Shown here: piece by piece, positions 53,587 to 62,042 of the stretch
Layout of the letters: every line of letters begins with the position of its first letter
Position numbering within the stretch: position 1 is the stretch's first letter
Assembly: GCF_902500225.1 (NCBI RefSeq)
Contig: NZ_LR722648.1
Location: 203,676 to 267,675, forward strand
Source: Buttiauxella massiliensis
GTDB lineage: Bacteria; Pseudomonadota; Gammaproteobacteria; Enterobacterales; Enterobacteriaceae
Direction: 5' to 3'
DNA: 64,000 bases
Position numbers and translations under genes: made by a program
Notes under the pieces: generated by a model
What the model was told of the DNA's origin: nothing
Database searches by the model: none
Seen by the model: the letters and a program-made list of their open reading frames with translations, nothing else

Positions 53587-54711
53587 TTATTTGCCTGTTT
53601 TAACTTTAGTCCAGGCTCTGGTAATAACACGGTCAACTTTTGGAGACTGCACGCCCTGAGTGAACAGCTTGGCACGCACATCTGCCGGTGGATAAATTCC
53701 CGGGTTATCGCGAATTTCAGCGTTTAATAGCGGCGTCGACTCTTTGTTCGCATTAGCGTAATAAACATGATTACTGATATTCGCTACCACATCCGGTCGC
53801 ATCAAATAGTTAAGGAACTGATACGCTTCGTCTTTATTTTTCGCATCAGCGGTCATTGCGAACATATCGAAGTACACCATCGCCCCTTCTTTAGGAATGG
53901 TATAAGCAATATTCACGCCATTTTTTGCTTCTTTGGCGCGGTTTGCTGCCTGAAGAATATCGCCGGACCAGCCGATCGCTACACAGATGTCGCCGTTAGC
54001 CAGGTCATTGATATATTGGGATGAGTGGAAATAACGAATAGACGGGCGCAGTTTCAGCAGCAGATCGTTCGCAGCTCCGGTGTAATCTTTCGGATCGGTA
54101 CTGTTTGGATCTTTGCCAAGGTAATGCAGGACCGACGCGTAAACTTCGCTTGGTGCATCAAGGAAGGAAACACCACAGCTTTTCAGCTTCTCAAGATTTT
54201 CTGGTTTCAGGATAAGATCCCAGCTATCAACCGGCGCGTCTTTGCCCAATGCCGCTTTCACCTTTTCGACGTTGTAGCCGATACCGGTCGTCACCATCAT
54301 GTACGGAATGCCGTATTTATTGTCGTGGTCGTTATGGGCCACCAGCTTGAGCATTTCCGGATCGAGGTTTTTGTAATTAGGTAGTTTGCTTTTATCAAGA
54401 GGCTGGAAAATACCGGCCTGAGCCTGACGCTCAAGGAACTGAGAAGATGGCACCACAAGATCATAGCCAGTGCTGCCCGCCATCAACTTCCCCTCCAGCA
54501 CTTCGTTGGAGTCGAAGACGTCGTAAACCACTTTAATGCCGGTTTCTTTGGTGAAGTTTGCCAGCGTATCCGGCGCAATATAATCAGACCAGTTATAAAC
54601 GTGCAGCGTCTTTTGTTCCGCAGCAAATGTGGTAGCAGAAACAGCCATCAGCGCTGTCATCAGCACACCTGCCACCACACCGGATAACAATTTTTTACGT
54701 TGGGTAAACAT
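53587..54711 (-). CDS. potF: Putrescine-binding periplasmic protein PotF
   Basis: The periplasmic receptor of the putrescine importer. The 374-residue precursor has a signal peptide (KKLLSGVVAGVLMTALMAV, ending TTFAA). The mature start EQKTLHVYNWSDYIAPDT matches PotF, and the residues around SSQFLERQ and YFHSSQYINDLANGD line the polyamine site. The upstream frame is open further, but the ATG at 54711 follows AAGGA at seven bases and begins the signal peptide. It is the first gene of potFGHI; its ERIC-containing 3' gap is unusual. Confidence 0.96.
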   Translation of the reverse strand: MFTQRKKLLSGVVAGVLMTALMAVSATTFAAEQKTLHVYNWSDYIAPDTLANFTKETGIKVVYDVFDSNEVLEGKLMAGSTGYDLVVPSSQFLERQAQAGIFQPLDKSKLPNYKNLDPEMLKLVAHNDHDNKYGIPYMMVTTGIGYNVEKVKAALGKDAPVDSWDLILKPENLEKLKSCGVSFLDAPSEVYASVLHYLGKDPNSTDPKDYTGAANDLLLKLRPSIRYFHSSQYINDLANGDICVAIGWSGDILQAANRAKEAKNGVNIAYTIPKEGAMVYFDMFAMTADAKNKDEAYQFLNYLMRPDVVANISNHVYYANANKESTPLLNAEIRDNPGIYPPADVRAKLFTQGVQSPKVDRVITRAWTKVKTGK

Positions 54712-55092
54712 ATGTGATTCCTTCTGAAAAAGTCTAATTCCCGCTTTCGCGAGCATAATTTACTCAATCATACTTTTACGCATTTTCTTCTCGCTTCTGG
54801 CACATGCAAGAATCATGCATCTCTATGCAAACTGCAGTAAAAAAAGTACAGACGCCTTGCTGCAGAGGTTGCACGTTTGTAGCGTCCCGCAAGAATAACT
54901 GTAGCCAGGATTAGTGACTATAGCTCAGCTAAAAAAGCGCCATTTATCAAATTTTTAAGCATAAAACGTCTACGCTGTGGCGCATTCCGGGGAGTAGTGG
55001 CGAGAATAATGCTGGAGATAGACTGATAAGGCAGAATATAAAATTGTGGGACGCAGCGGGTATAGACGCCGCTGCGGTCAGGAAAGCAACAA
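54712..55092. other. potF-ybjN intergenic region (381 bases without a gene)
   Basis: Holds the presumed potF promoter and the end of the ybjN transcript. There is an imperfect hairpin near 55055-55075 (GCAGCGG...CCGCTGC) beyond ybjN that could end its transcript. I found no convincing sigma54 element or open frame. Confidence 0.45.
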
Positions 55093-55578
55093 TTAGTGCA
55101 GAAAGTGGGTTTGAATAATTGTGCCGTCTTCTTGTTCTTCATCTGCGTCAGAGATAAAGAGCAGTTGGTTTGCGCAGGCTTCCAGAATCACCATTGAGAT
55201 TTGCTCTTCGCTCTGTTTTACAAAGGCAGCAAACTGCTCACGAGTAATTCCGACGGACGCTTGTAGCGACTGGCAAACGACCAGCTTAGGTAAATTGTCG
55301 TCCTGAATATCCAGAAACGCTTTCACGGTTAACGAACTGGCATTAATAGAAGACAAATCAGATGCCAGTGGCAACAGAGCGGAAGGTTTTACTTCAGCCA
55401 GTGCCGAAAACAAGACAATATCGTCGACCAGGTCGATTTTCGCATCATAGACACCATCGAAATTCTGCATGTGCGGCAGATGGAGCGCCTGGCAAGTATC
55501 GCACTCGAAAATGGTCACACCGATTTCGTCCAGCCAGCGGCGTAAGATGTCCAGAGTAGGGACAACGAGTGAATCCAT
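55093..55578 (-). CDS. ybjN: YbjN domain-containing protein (sensory transduction regulator family)
   Basis: A 161-residue acidic cytosolic protein with the type III secretion chaperone-like fold known for YbjN. In E. coli changes in its level affect motility, fimbriae, exopolysaccharide and stress gene expression, but the mechanism is unknown. It starts MDSLVVPTLDILRRWLDEIG and ends in an acidic tail (DADEEQEDG). It lies 106 bases downstream of rimK on the same strand, as in E. coli. Confidence 0.92.
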   Translation of the reverse strand: MDSLVVPTLDILRRWLDEIGVTIFECDTCQALHLPHMQNFDGVYDAKIDLVDDIVLFSALAEVKPSALLPLASDLSSINASSLTVKAFLDIQDDNLPKLVVCQSLQASVGITREQFAAFVKQSEEQISMVILEACANQLLFISDADEEQEDGTIIQTHFLH

Positions 55579-55684
55579 AAATGCCGTAGCCTCTTTTAAA
55601 GGGAGTGATTAAGTCGCGCCATAGCTTACGCAAAAATGGCGGCTCATACTAATTTTATGCGCCCAATGGCACATTCGCTCGAAT

Positions 55685-56587
55685 TTAGCCGCCGGTTTTC
55701 AGGCAATATCCTGGCTGCGCTTGCTGCTCAATCCATTTGATCATCAGCGTCGCGATATCCACGCCACTGGTTTTTTCAATGCCTTCAAGACCCGGTGAGG
55801 CGTTGACCTCCATCACCAGCGGGCCGCGTTGCGCACGCAAAATATCGACACCTGCCACGTCTAAACCCAGCGTTGCTGCGGCATGTAAGGCGATTTCACG
55901 TTCACGTTCGGTAATGTCGACCTGATTAGCCACGCCACCACGATGCAAGTTGGAACGGAAATCCCCAGGTTTTGCCTGACGTTCAATGGCCGCAACGACT
56001 TTATTGCCCACCACCAGGCAGCGAATATCCTTACCCTTCGCTTCTTTAATATATTCCTGCACCAGAATATGCGCATTCAGGCCGCGAAACGCGTCGATGA
56101 CGCTTTCAGCGGCCTGCCGTGTTTCGGCCAGCACCACGCCAATGCCTTGCGTGCCTTCCACCAGCTTCACCACCAGCGGCGCACCACCGACCATGTCGAT
56201 TAAATCACTGGTGTCATCAGGCGAATGGGCAAAACCGGTGACCGGCAAATCAATGCCCTGCCGCGCCATAAGTTGCAACGAGCGGAGTTTGTCGCGCGCA
56301 CGAGTAATCGCCACCGATTCATTGAGCGGATAACTGCCCAACATTTCAAACTGGCGCAAAACGGCGGTGCCATAAAAGGTGATCGCCGAGCCAATACGCG
56401 GAATCACTGCATCATAATGGGGAAGCTGACGCCCCTTATAGTGCACTGATGGTGCAGCGGGGTTGATGTTCATGTAGCAAGAAAGGGGATCAATGACTTC
56501 GACAGCGTGGCCCCGGCGTGATGCCGCTTCACGAAGCCGTTTACACGAATAAAGCGTTCCATCCCGGGATAAAATGGCGATTTTCAC
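55685..56587 (-). CDS. rimK: Ribosomal protein S6--L-glutamate ligase RimK
   Basis: An ATP-grasp ligase that adds glutamates to the C-terminus of ribosomal protein S6 and can make poly-alpha-glutamate. The 300-residue protein has an N-terminal lobe ([15 protein letters not shown]) and the ATP-grasp core ([32 protein letters not shown]). The metal-binding end [14 protein letters not shown] follows. In E. coli it directly follows nfsA; here xapABR lies between the two, so rimK may depend on its own promoter or on read-through from xapR. Confidence 0.95.
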   Translation of the reverse strand: MKIAILSRDGTLYSCKRLREAASRRGHAVEVIDPLSCYMNINPAAPSVHYKGRQLPHYDAVIPRIGSAITFYGTAVLRQFEMLGSYPLNESVAITRARDKLRSLQLMARQGIDLPVTGFAHSPDDTSDLIDMVGGAPLVVKLVEGTQGIGVVLAETRQAAESVIDAFRGLNAHILVQEYIKEAKGKDIRCLVVGNKVVAAIERQAKPGDFRSNLHRGGVANQVDITEREREIALHAAATLGLDVAGVDILRAQRGPLVMEVNASPGLEGIEKTSGVDIATLMIKWIEQQAQPGYCLKTGG

Positions 56588-56651
56588 CCTGCACCTCAGC
56601 GTTTCCAGTCTAATAATGACAGCGCGGATATCATAGCACTGCCATGTTGTT

Positions 56652-57569
56652 TCAACGAACGGGCAATGTGTCCGGCGACTGTTTTAGCTCGTCGATTAAA
56701 TGACGCGTGGTCGAGGCCAGATGGTGCGGATCGTAGACTACATACAGATCTGCCGGGATCGCTTTCGTTAACGGGCGGAAGGTAACACCCGGCCAGTTCA
56801 TTTGCGCGTAGCTGTCGGCCATAATTGTCAGCCCCATACCGATGCTTACCAGTGCCAGTACGGTCTGCGGCTCAACTGCTTCTCTGACAATACGAGGCGA
56901 AAAACCTGCCTCGCGACAGACACCTTGCAAAAACGTCCAGTCAGAATGCACCGCAGTCATAGTGACAAATGGTTCATGGCGCAGTGACTCAATATCAATA
57001 GCAGCTTGTTTCGTCAGCGGATGTTTTTCTGGTAAAGCAACAAGGAACGTAGCGTCATGCAGTTTTTCACTTCGTAGACCCGGAGGAGGATTGGTTTCCA
57101 TGCGCCAGATACCGGCGTCAATTTCGTGACGCTCAATCAAGGAGATTTGATCTCCCGGCGACTTCTCGCGAAACAGAATATCAATAGCCGGAAAATCAGC
57201 GATAAACTGTTGTAACCCAAGACGTAATCCACCCCAAATCGCCGTACCAACAATTCCCAAATGAATGCGCCCGCCTTCACCACGACCAATTTGTTCTACC
57301 CTGGCCAATGCAAGGTTTGCGCTGTCGAGCAATCGACGGGTCTCTTCAAGCAAGATTTCGCCCGCGTGTGTCAATGCAACGCTGCGTGAATGGCGAATAA
57401 ACAGAACGGTGCCGAGCTGGGATTCTAATTCTTTGATATGAAAACTCAGCGGCGGCTGAGACATATTTAAGCGCGCAGCAGCTTTGCCAAAATGCAGCTC
57501 TTCCGCCACTGCCTGAAAATAGCGCAGTAGTTTTAGATCGGTACGATAAACTCGCTGTGAAATGCTCAT
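56652..57569 (-). CDS. xapR: LysR-type transcriptional activator XapR
   Basis: The regulator that activates xapAB in response to xanthosine in E. coli. The 305-residue protein has an N-terminal winged helix-turn-helix ([20 protein letters not shown], about residues 27-46) and a C-terminal effector-binding domain ([17 protein letters not shown]..., [17 protein letters not shown]). The start [20 protein letters not shown] strongly recalls E. coli XapR. It is the third gene of xapA-xapB-xapR, all on the minus strand, the same internal order as in E. coli. Confidence 0.88.
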   Translation of the reverse strand: MSISQRVYRTDLKLLRYFQAVAEELHFGKAAARLNMSQPPLSFHIKELESQLGTVLFIRHSRSVALTHAGEILLEETRRLLDSANLALARVEQIGRGEGGRIHLGIVGTAIWGGLRLGLQQFIADFPAIDILFREKSPGDQISLIERHEIDAGIWRMETNPPPGLRSEKLHDATFLVALPEKHPLTKQAAIDIESLRHEPFVTMTAVHSDWTFLQGVCREAGFSPRIVREAVEPQTVLALVSIGMGLTIMADSYAQMNWPGVTFRPLTKAIPADLYVVYDPHHLASTTRHLIDELKQSPDTLPVR

Positions 57570-57637
57570 GAGGCTCCCTTAGTTCTGGCAGCCCCATAAA
57601 CTATCACTCCTGTCGCTCGCTGTAATCCAGCCGACGG

Positions 57638-58894
57638 TTAATGTGCGACCGGGGCCGGAGCCTTGAGCGAAGGATTGTGACGATACTGGAAACTGAAGTG
57701 GAAAATAACCGCCAACACAAATGCGTATCCGGCAAACACCAGCCAAATCGTCGTCCAGTCTTTAACGCCATCAACGCTGAAGTAATCCACAACATAGCCG
57801 CTGAGAATTGCCCCAAGATAAGCGCCAATTCCGTTGACCATCGTCATAAACAACCCTTGCGCACTGGCTCGAATACGCGAATCCACTTCTTGCTCCACAA
57901 ACACGGAACCGGAGATATTAAAAAAGTCGAACGCACAACCGTAAACCACCATCGAAAGCAGCAGTAAAACGAAACCAAAGGCAGACGGATCGCCCCACGC
58001 AAATAACGCAAAACGCAGCACCCAGGCCACCATACTCATCAGCATCACTTGTTTAATACCAAAGCGACGCAAGAAGAATGGGATGGTGAGGATAAATGCC
58101 ACTTCCGACATTTGCGAAACCGACAGCAAAATCGATGGATACTGAACCACGAAGCTATCAGCAAATTCAGGATTACGCGCAAAATCGTGCAGGAATGGGT
58201 TTCCAAACGTATTGGTAATCTGCAACACCGCGCCTAACAACATGGCAAATAAGAAGAAAACAGCCATGCGCGGGTTCTTGAACAATACAAAAGCATCAAG
58301 CCCCAGACGGCTTACCCAAGTACGAGAGATCCCACCTTTCACCACTGGTATAGTTGGCAAAGTTAGTGAGTAGAGGGCCAGCGCTAATGACGCTCCAGCT
58401 GCAATATAAAGCTGAAGATTGCTAAGTTCAAAGCGCATCAGACTCACGGTCCACATTGCAGCAATAAACCCAATAGTGCCAAAGACGCGGATCGGTGGGA
58501 AATGGCTGACGGTATCCAAACCGGCTTTTTCGAGGCTGGCATAAGAGATGGTGTTTGAAAGCGCAATGGTTGGCATAAATGCCATCGCGTTCCCCAGCAT
58601 CACCCAAAACATCAGTCCTGGCTGATTAATGCTGGCCGCCCAGGCCAGCATTGCCGCACACACCAGGTGGCAGAGCGCATAAACACGATTCGCTGGCATC
58701 CATTTATCGGCAATAATCCCAACAATTCCTGGCATTAGCAGCGCAGCAATTCCCTTGGTGCTGTAAACCATACCCACATCAGCCCCCCGGAAACCGAGGG
58801 TGTTAATCATGTATGAGCCTAGTGTGACAAGCCAGGCGCCCCAAATGAAATACTGCAAAAACAACATGATTTTCAAGCGAGGTTGAATCGCCAT
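57638..58894 (-). CDS. xapB: Xanthosine/nucleoside:H+ symporter XapB
   Basis: A nucleoside:H+ symporter of the NHS family in the inner membrane (418 residues, about twelve helices). It carries the family stretches FLQYFIWGAWLVTLGSYMIN, PPIRVFGTIGFI and YGCAFDFFNISGSVFVEQEV. Several positions follow XapB rather than NupG, for instance FLHDFARNPEFADSFVV. I chose the ATG at 58894, which gives the E. coli length; an ATG five codons upstream (58909) is an alternative, and neither has a clear Shine-Dalgarno sequence. It follows xapA in the same operon. Confidence 0.9.
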   Translation of the reverse strand: MAIQPRLKIMLFLQYFIWGAWLVTLGSYMINTLGFRGADVGMVYSTKGIAALLMPGIVGIIADKWMPANRVYALCHLVCAAMLAWAASINQPGLMFWVMLGNAMAFMPTIALSNTISYASLEKAGLDTVSHFPPIRVFGTIGFIAAMWTVSLMRFELSNLQLYIAAGASLALALYSLTLPTIPVVKGGISRTWVSRLGLDAFVLFKNPRMAVFFLFAMLLGAVLQITNTFGNPFLHDFARNPEFADSFVVQYPSILLSVSQMSEVAFILTIPFFLRRFGIKQVMLMSMVAWVLRFALFAWGDPSAFGFVLLLLSMVVYGCAFDFFNISGSVFVEQEVDSRIRASAQGLFMTMVNGIGAYLGAILSGYVVDYFSVDGVKDWTTIWLVFAGYAFVLAVIFHFSFQYRHNPSLKAPAPVAH

Positions 58895-58937
58895 AACGTT
58901 AATCGCCATGTGTTTTACCCGGTGTGTTGGAAGTGCC

Positions 58938-59765
58938 TCAGGCAAGTTTGCCCAGGAAACCGCAAATCAGATTGATAAAGTTCTGGCGCGAAAGTGCCGC
59001 AGCCGCCAGGGTTTGCGCATGGGATAGTTGCACACTGCCCAAACCTTCGGCCAGGTTGGTAATCGCCGAAACGGCCACCACTTTCAGGCCACAATGGCGA
59101 GCGCTGATCACTTCAGGCACCACCGACATCCCCACTACATCACCGCCGATGATTTGCATCATGCGAATTTCAGCGGCGGTTTCAAAGTTCGGGCCGGGAT
59201 AGGAAACAAACACGCCTTCAGTCAGCGGGAAGCCCTGCTCTTTTGCGACTTGCTGTAAAACGCCACGGTAATCCGCGTCATAGGCATTTGCCAGTGAGAA
59301 GAAACGTTCGCCGAAACGGTCATCGTTAGGGCCGACGGTTGGCGTGCCAGGCATGGTATTAATATGGTCGTTCAACGCAACCAGGCTACCAGGGCCGACT
59401 TCGGGGCGTAACGAACCGGCGGCGTTAGTTGAGAACAGAATTTCGCAACCGAGTAATTTGAACGTACGAATCGCGTTAGTCATCACCGACATACCGCGCC
59501 CTTCGTAGAAATGACCGCGTCCCTTCATGCAGGCGACGGGAACACCAGCAAGCGTGCCGACCACCAGTTCACCCGCATGACCATGAACGGTGCTTACCGG
59601 GAAACCAGGCAGTTCGTCATAAGGGAAAACAACGGCCTGTTCGATTTTCTCAGCCAGTTCACCCAGGCCGGAACCGAGAATGAAAGCCACGCGTGGCACC
59701 AGGCCATTAATACGGGAACGGATAATATCTGCGGCGTAGTACGGGGAGTTATCAAAAGTCGGCAT
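58938..59765 (-). CDS. xapA: Xanthosine phosphorylase / purine nucleoside phosphorylase II
   Basis: Phosphorolyses xanthosine, inosine and guanosine to base and ribose 1-phosphate; cytosolic. The 275-residue protein belongs to the trimeric (low-molecular-mass) PNP family, shown by GSGLGELAE at residues 31-39, HGHAGELVVG, FSTNAAGSLRPE and GPNFETAAEIRM. The neighbours xapB and xapR favour XapA over other trimeric PNPs. CAAGGAGC precedes the ATG. It heads the xap operon, with an inverted repeat at 59797-59812 upstream. Confidence 0.9.
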   Translation of the reverse strand: MPTFDNSPYYAADIIRSRINGLVPRVAFILGSGLGELAEKIEQAVVFPYDELPGFPVSTVHGHAGELVVGTLAGVPVACMKGRGHFYEGRGMSVMTNAIRTFKLLGCEILFSTNAAGSLRPEVGPGSLVALNDHINTMPGTPTVGPNDDRFGERFFSLANAYDADYRGVLQQVAKEQGFPLTEGVFVSYPGPNFETAAEIRMMQIIGGDVVGMSVVPEVISARHCGLKVVAVSAITNLAEGLGSVQLSHAQTLAAAALSRQNFINLICGFLGKLA

Positions 59766-59796
59766 CGGGTGCTCCTTGTCATGTGACGAATAATCA

Positions 59797-59812
59797 GAGT
59801 TAGCGTTAACTC
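59797..59812. promoter_or_regulatory. Inverted repeat upstream of xapA
   Basis: GAGTTA-GCGT-TAACTC is a perfect six-base inverted repeat 32 bases before the xapA start. It could be part of the XapR control region or a hairpin in the leader; the position is rather close for an activator site. Confidence 0.3.
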
Positions 59813-59886
59813 AGTTATACCGACTGACAATGGTGCAAAACCAATACTGTTTGGGCGGGTGATTGATAGCGAAAATGTATTGATTG

Positions 59887-59908
59887 GCTGTGGCCGGTGC
59901 CACAGCCT
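59887..59908 (-). terminator. Hairpin after nfsA
   Basis: A nine-base perfect stem (GGCTGTGGC / GCCACAGCC) with a four-base loop just beyond the nfsA stop. It marks the end of ybjC-nfsA upstream of xapA, though the T tract is poor. Confidence 0.55.
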
Positions 59909-59914
59909 GAGAAT

Positions 59915-60637
59915 TTAGCGGGTCGCCCAGCCTTGTTTGTGCAGATATTCCAGAATAAATGGACGGTTCTCTTTAATGATGGTGCGGCGAATATGGTCGC
60001 TCCAGGTGTCGCGTCGCGCGTTGCTATCACGGGAAAGATAGTACTGCGCCATCTCTTCGTCATAATCCGCCAGCACGTTTTCATCAACCGGCTGATAGCT
60101 GTTTTCATGCATGATCATGGCGGCTGGAATGCGCGGTTTGATACCGTGATCTTCATCAGGCCAGCCCAGACATAAACCAAACAGCGGTAAAACATGTTTT
60201 GGGATGTTCAGCAATTCCGTTACCGCTTCGATGTTATTGCGCAGCCCACCGATGTAAACGCCACCCAACCCCAGCGACTCTGCCGCAGTAAAGGCGTTTT
60301 GAGCCAAAATCGCAGTATCAACCGCGCCGAGTAAAAGTTGTTCCGCAAGCCCAAGTTGAGCTTCCGGGCAGATTTGCAGATGGCGGTTAAAGTCGGCACA
60401 AAAAACCCAAAACTCTGCGGCTTGCGCGACATGTTTCTGCCCGCCAGTAAGCTGAACAAGTTGCTCACGAAGGGATTTGTCGGTGATGCGAATAATCGAA
60501 GTACATTGTAAAAAACTGGAACTGGAGGCCGCCTGGGCACTGGCAATAATTGCTGCACGCTGTTCATCCGTTATCGGCGCATCGGTGAAACGGCGCACAG
60601 AACGGTGTGAACGCAGCAGATCAATGGTCGGCGTCAT
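59915..60637 (-). CDS. nfsA: Oxygen-insensitive NADPH nitroreductase NfsA
   Basis: An FMN flavoenzyme that reduces nitro compounds and quinones with two electrons, using NADPH; in E. coli part of the SoxRS response and the main nitrofuran activator. The 240-residue protein starts MTPTIDLLRSHRSVRRF, typical of the Frp/NfsA group. It has the FMN-contact stretch AQAASSSSFLQC and GGVYIGGLRNN, followed by a basic C-terminal region. It overlaps the end of ybjC by 17 bases, as in E. coli, where the two are co-transcribed. rimK, which follows in E. coli, is displaced by xapABR. Confidence 0.95.
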   Translation of the reverse strand: MTPTIDLLRSHRSVRRFTDAPITDEQRAAIIASAQAASSSSFLQCTSIIRITDKSLREQLVQLTGGQKHVAQAAEFWVFCADFNRHLQICPEAQLGLAEQLLLGAVDTAILAQNAFTAAESLGLGGVYIGGLRNNIEAVTELLNIPKHVLPLFGLCLGWPDEDHGIKPRIPAAMIMHENSYQPVDENVLADYDEEMAQYYLSRDSNARRDTWSDHIRRTIIKENRPFILEYLHKQGWATR

Positions 60638-60920
60638 CGTGTTTATCCTTTGGCTTGTCTGAATGAGATTTATCGAGTGGGGCCTGGCCTTTGGTCAGCA
60701 GCGGCGCAACGTTTTGAGCCATCGCCCAAACCATAAATGCTGCCGCCGGGAGCATCAGCGCAATGCCTAAAAATACCATGATGATAGCCGCTGTGGCATT
60801 CCCAAAGGGTGCGGATAAAGTCACGTAACCGTTCAGGGAAAGATATGACAGCAGTAAAAAAGCGATACCGATAACTTCGAGGATTAACACAGGTTTCGGT
60901 AACGCACCGAGTGAACGCAT
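60621..60920 (-). CDS. ybjC: Small membrane protein YbjC (DUF1418)
   Basis: A 99-residue inner-membrane protein with two hydrophobic segments (ILEVIGIAFLLLSYLSL, IIMVFLGIALMLPAAAFMVWAM) and a very polar, Asp/Lys-rich tail. Its function is unknown. The frame is open well upstream, but I chose the ATG at 60920 (MRSLGALPKPVL) on length and because the upstream part covers the grxA start region on the other strand. It leads nfsA in a SoxS-type transcript in E. coli. Confidence 0.88.
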   Translation of the reverse strand: MRSLGALPKPVLILEVIGIAFLLLSYLSLNGYVTLSAPFGNATAAIIMVFLGIALMLPAAAFMVWAMAQNVAPLLTKGQAPLDKSHSDKPKDKHDDADH

Positions 60921-61056
60921 CCGCTTGTCTCCACAGACTGTATAGGTAGCGAGTATTATATTAACAGGTAACACCTTCTTTCCATTCGCAACAGTTAGCG
61001 GCATTATAGTCGCCATTCGCCGGTACGTATCGGCCACAAAAAATAAAGGAGATTCC

Positions 61057-61329
61057 ATGTTTGCAGTAATCTTTGGTCGCCCAGGCTGCCCATATTGTGT
61101 TCGTGCTAAAGAGTTGGCTGAGAAATTGACCGCTGAGCGTGACGACTTCAACTTCCGTTATGTTGATATCCATGCGGAAGGTATCAGCAAAGCCGATCTG
61201 GAAAAAACCGTAGGCAAACCTGTTGAAACAGTACCGCAGATTTTCCTCGACCAGAAACACATTGGCGGTTGTACTGATTTTGAAGCTTACGCTAAAGAAC
61301 ACCTGAGTTTGTTCCAGAACGCAGAATAA
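61057..61329 (+). CDS. grxA: Glutaredoxin 1
   Basis: A small redox protein that reduces ribonucleotide reductase and other disulfides, using glutathione; in E. coli it is an OxyR target. The 90-residue protein has the dithiol active site CPYC at residues 11-14 and the cis-proline block TVPQIFLDQ. The family's GGYTDF is GGCTDF here, an extra cysteine near the glutathione site. The C-terminus carries about five more residues than E. coli Grx1. AAAGGAGATTCC precedes the ATG. It is divergent from ybjC and convergent with ybjM. Confidence 0.95.
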   Translation: MFAVIFGRPGCPYCVRAKELAEKLTAERDDFNFRYVDIHAEGISKADLEKTVGKPVETVPQIFLDQKHIGGCTDFEAYAKEHLSLFQNAE

Positions 61330-61344
61330 GCAGCAGACAGAAAG

Positions 61345-61376
61345 AAAAAAACCGGCTCACTGAGCCGGTTTTTTTA
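61345..61376. terminator. Bidirectional terminator between grxA and ybjM
   Basis: AAAAAACCGGCTCA / TGAGCCGGTTTTTTT forms a near-perfect stem with A and T tracts; it serves both convergent genes and overlaps the ybjM stop. Confidence 0.88.
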
Positions 61377-61739
61377 TCGCCGCTGACGGCGGAGCACGCT
61401 ACGAAGAAACAAATAGCACAATGCTCCAAGAGCACACCAAAACACAGCACTAAACATCCAGGCCATTTCTTGCCAGAACGTTCGCGTTGGCGAGAGCCAA
61501 AAGTGAATGATTAACAGACAAAAAGGTGAAGCCAGTACTGCGCCCATCAGCGGTTTGATCACTCGGCCATGGCGTGAAAACACGCTAGCGATAACACCCG
61601 GAAGGATAAAAAACAGCAATCCCCACTCAGAATGTTTATCACCCGGGTAGCTGCTGGTGGCACTCAACTTTTGAGACAAAAACACACCAACAAACAACAC
61701 GAAGCAACAAATGACTCCGAACCAACGTTGTCCACGCAT
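61374..61739 (-). CDS. ybjM: Inner-membrane protein YbjM
   Basis: A 121-residue protein with about four hydrophobic segments (WFGVICCFVLFVGVFL, WGLLFFILPGVIASVF and others) and a basic C-terminal end. Its function is unknown. AGGAGG lies ten bases before the ATG at 61739; GTG codons a little upstream in the same frame are alternatives. The position between grxA and ybjL and the length agree with YbjM. Confidence 0.85.
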   Translation of the reverse strand: MRGQRWFGVICCFVLFVGVFLSQKLSATSSYPGDKHSEWGLLFFILPGVIASVFSRHGRVIKPLMGAVLASPFCLLIIHFWLSPTRTFWQEMAWMFSAVFWCALGALCYLFLRSVLRRQRR

Positions 61740-62042
61740 GAACACACATCCTCCTGACGATCGCTTGTATCGAACTTAAATTTACGGCTCTGCACGCAGA
61801 AACCTTGCCCCAGTTAGATAAAGTCTCAGCAATCCCTGCTAGAAAATAGGTAGCGCAATTAGCACAATATTCTTACTAGCCGTAAAACTTCATAAAGATT
61901 AAACTAACGGCTATTATCAGGTCTGCGCACTGGATATTTTAATGCACTAGAAATACATTAAATTGCGTCGTAATTAGTAGAAACCCTAACGCAAAAAACC
62001 ATTTCTTTCAACAAGTTACTAGTAAACAAGAAGTTACCCTTC
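61740..62042. other. ybjM-ybjL divergent intergenic region
   Basis: About 300 AT-rich bases holding the two divergent promoters. I see no recognised operator, open frame or RNA gene. Confidence 0.4.

Noticed and set aside
54712-55092. Sigma54 promoter for potF
   Set aside because: Searched for TGGCAC-N5-TTGC in the transcribed orientation and found none; a TGGCAC on the plus strand lacks a partner at proper spacing.
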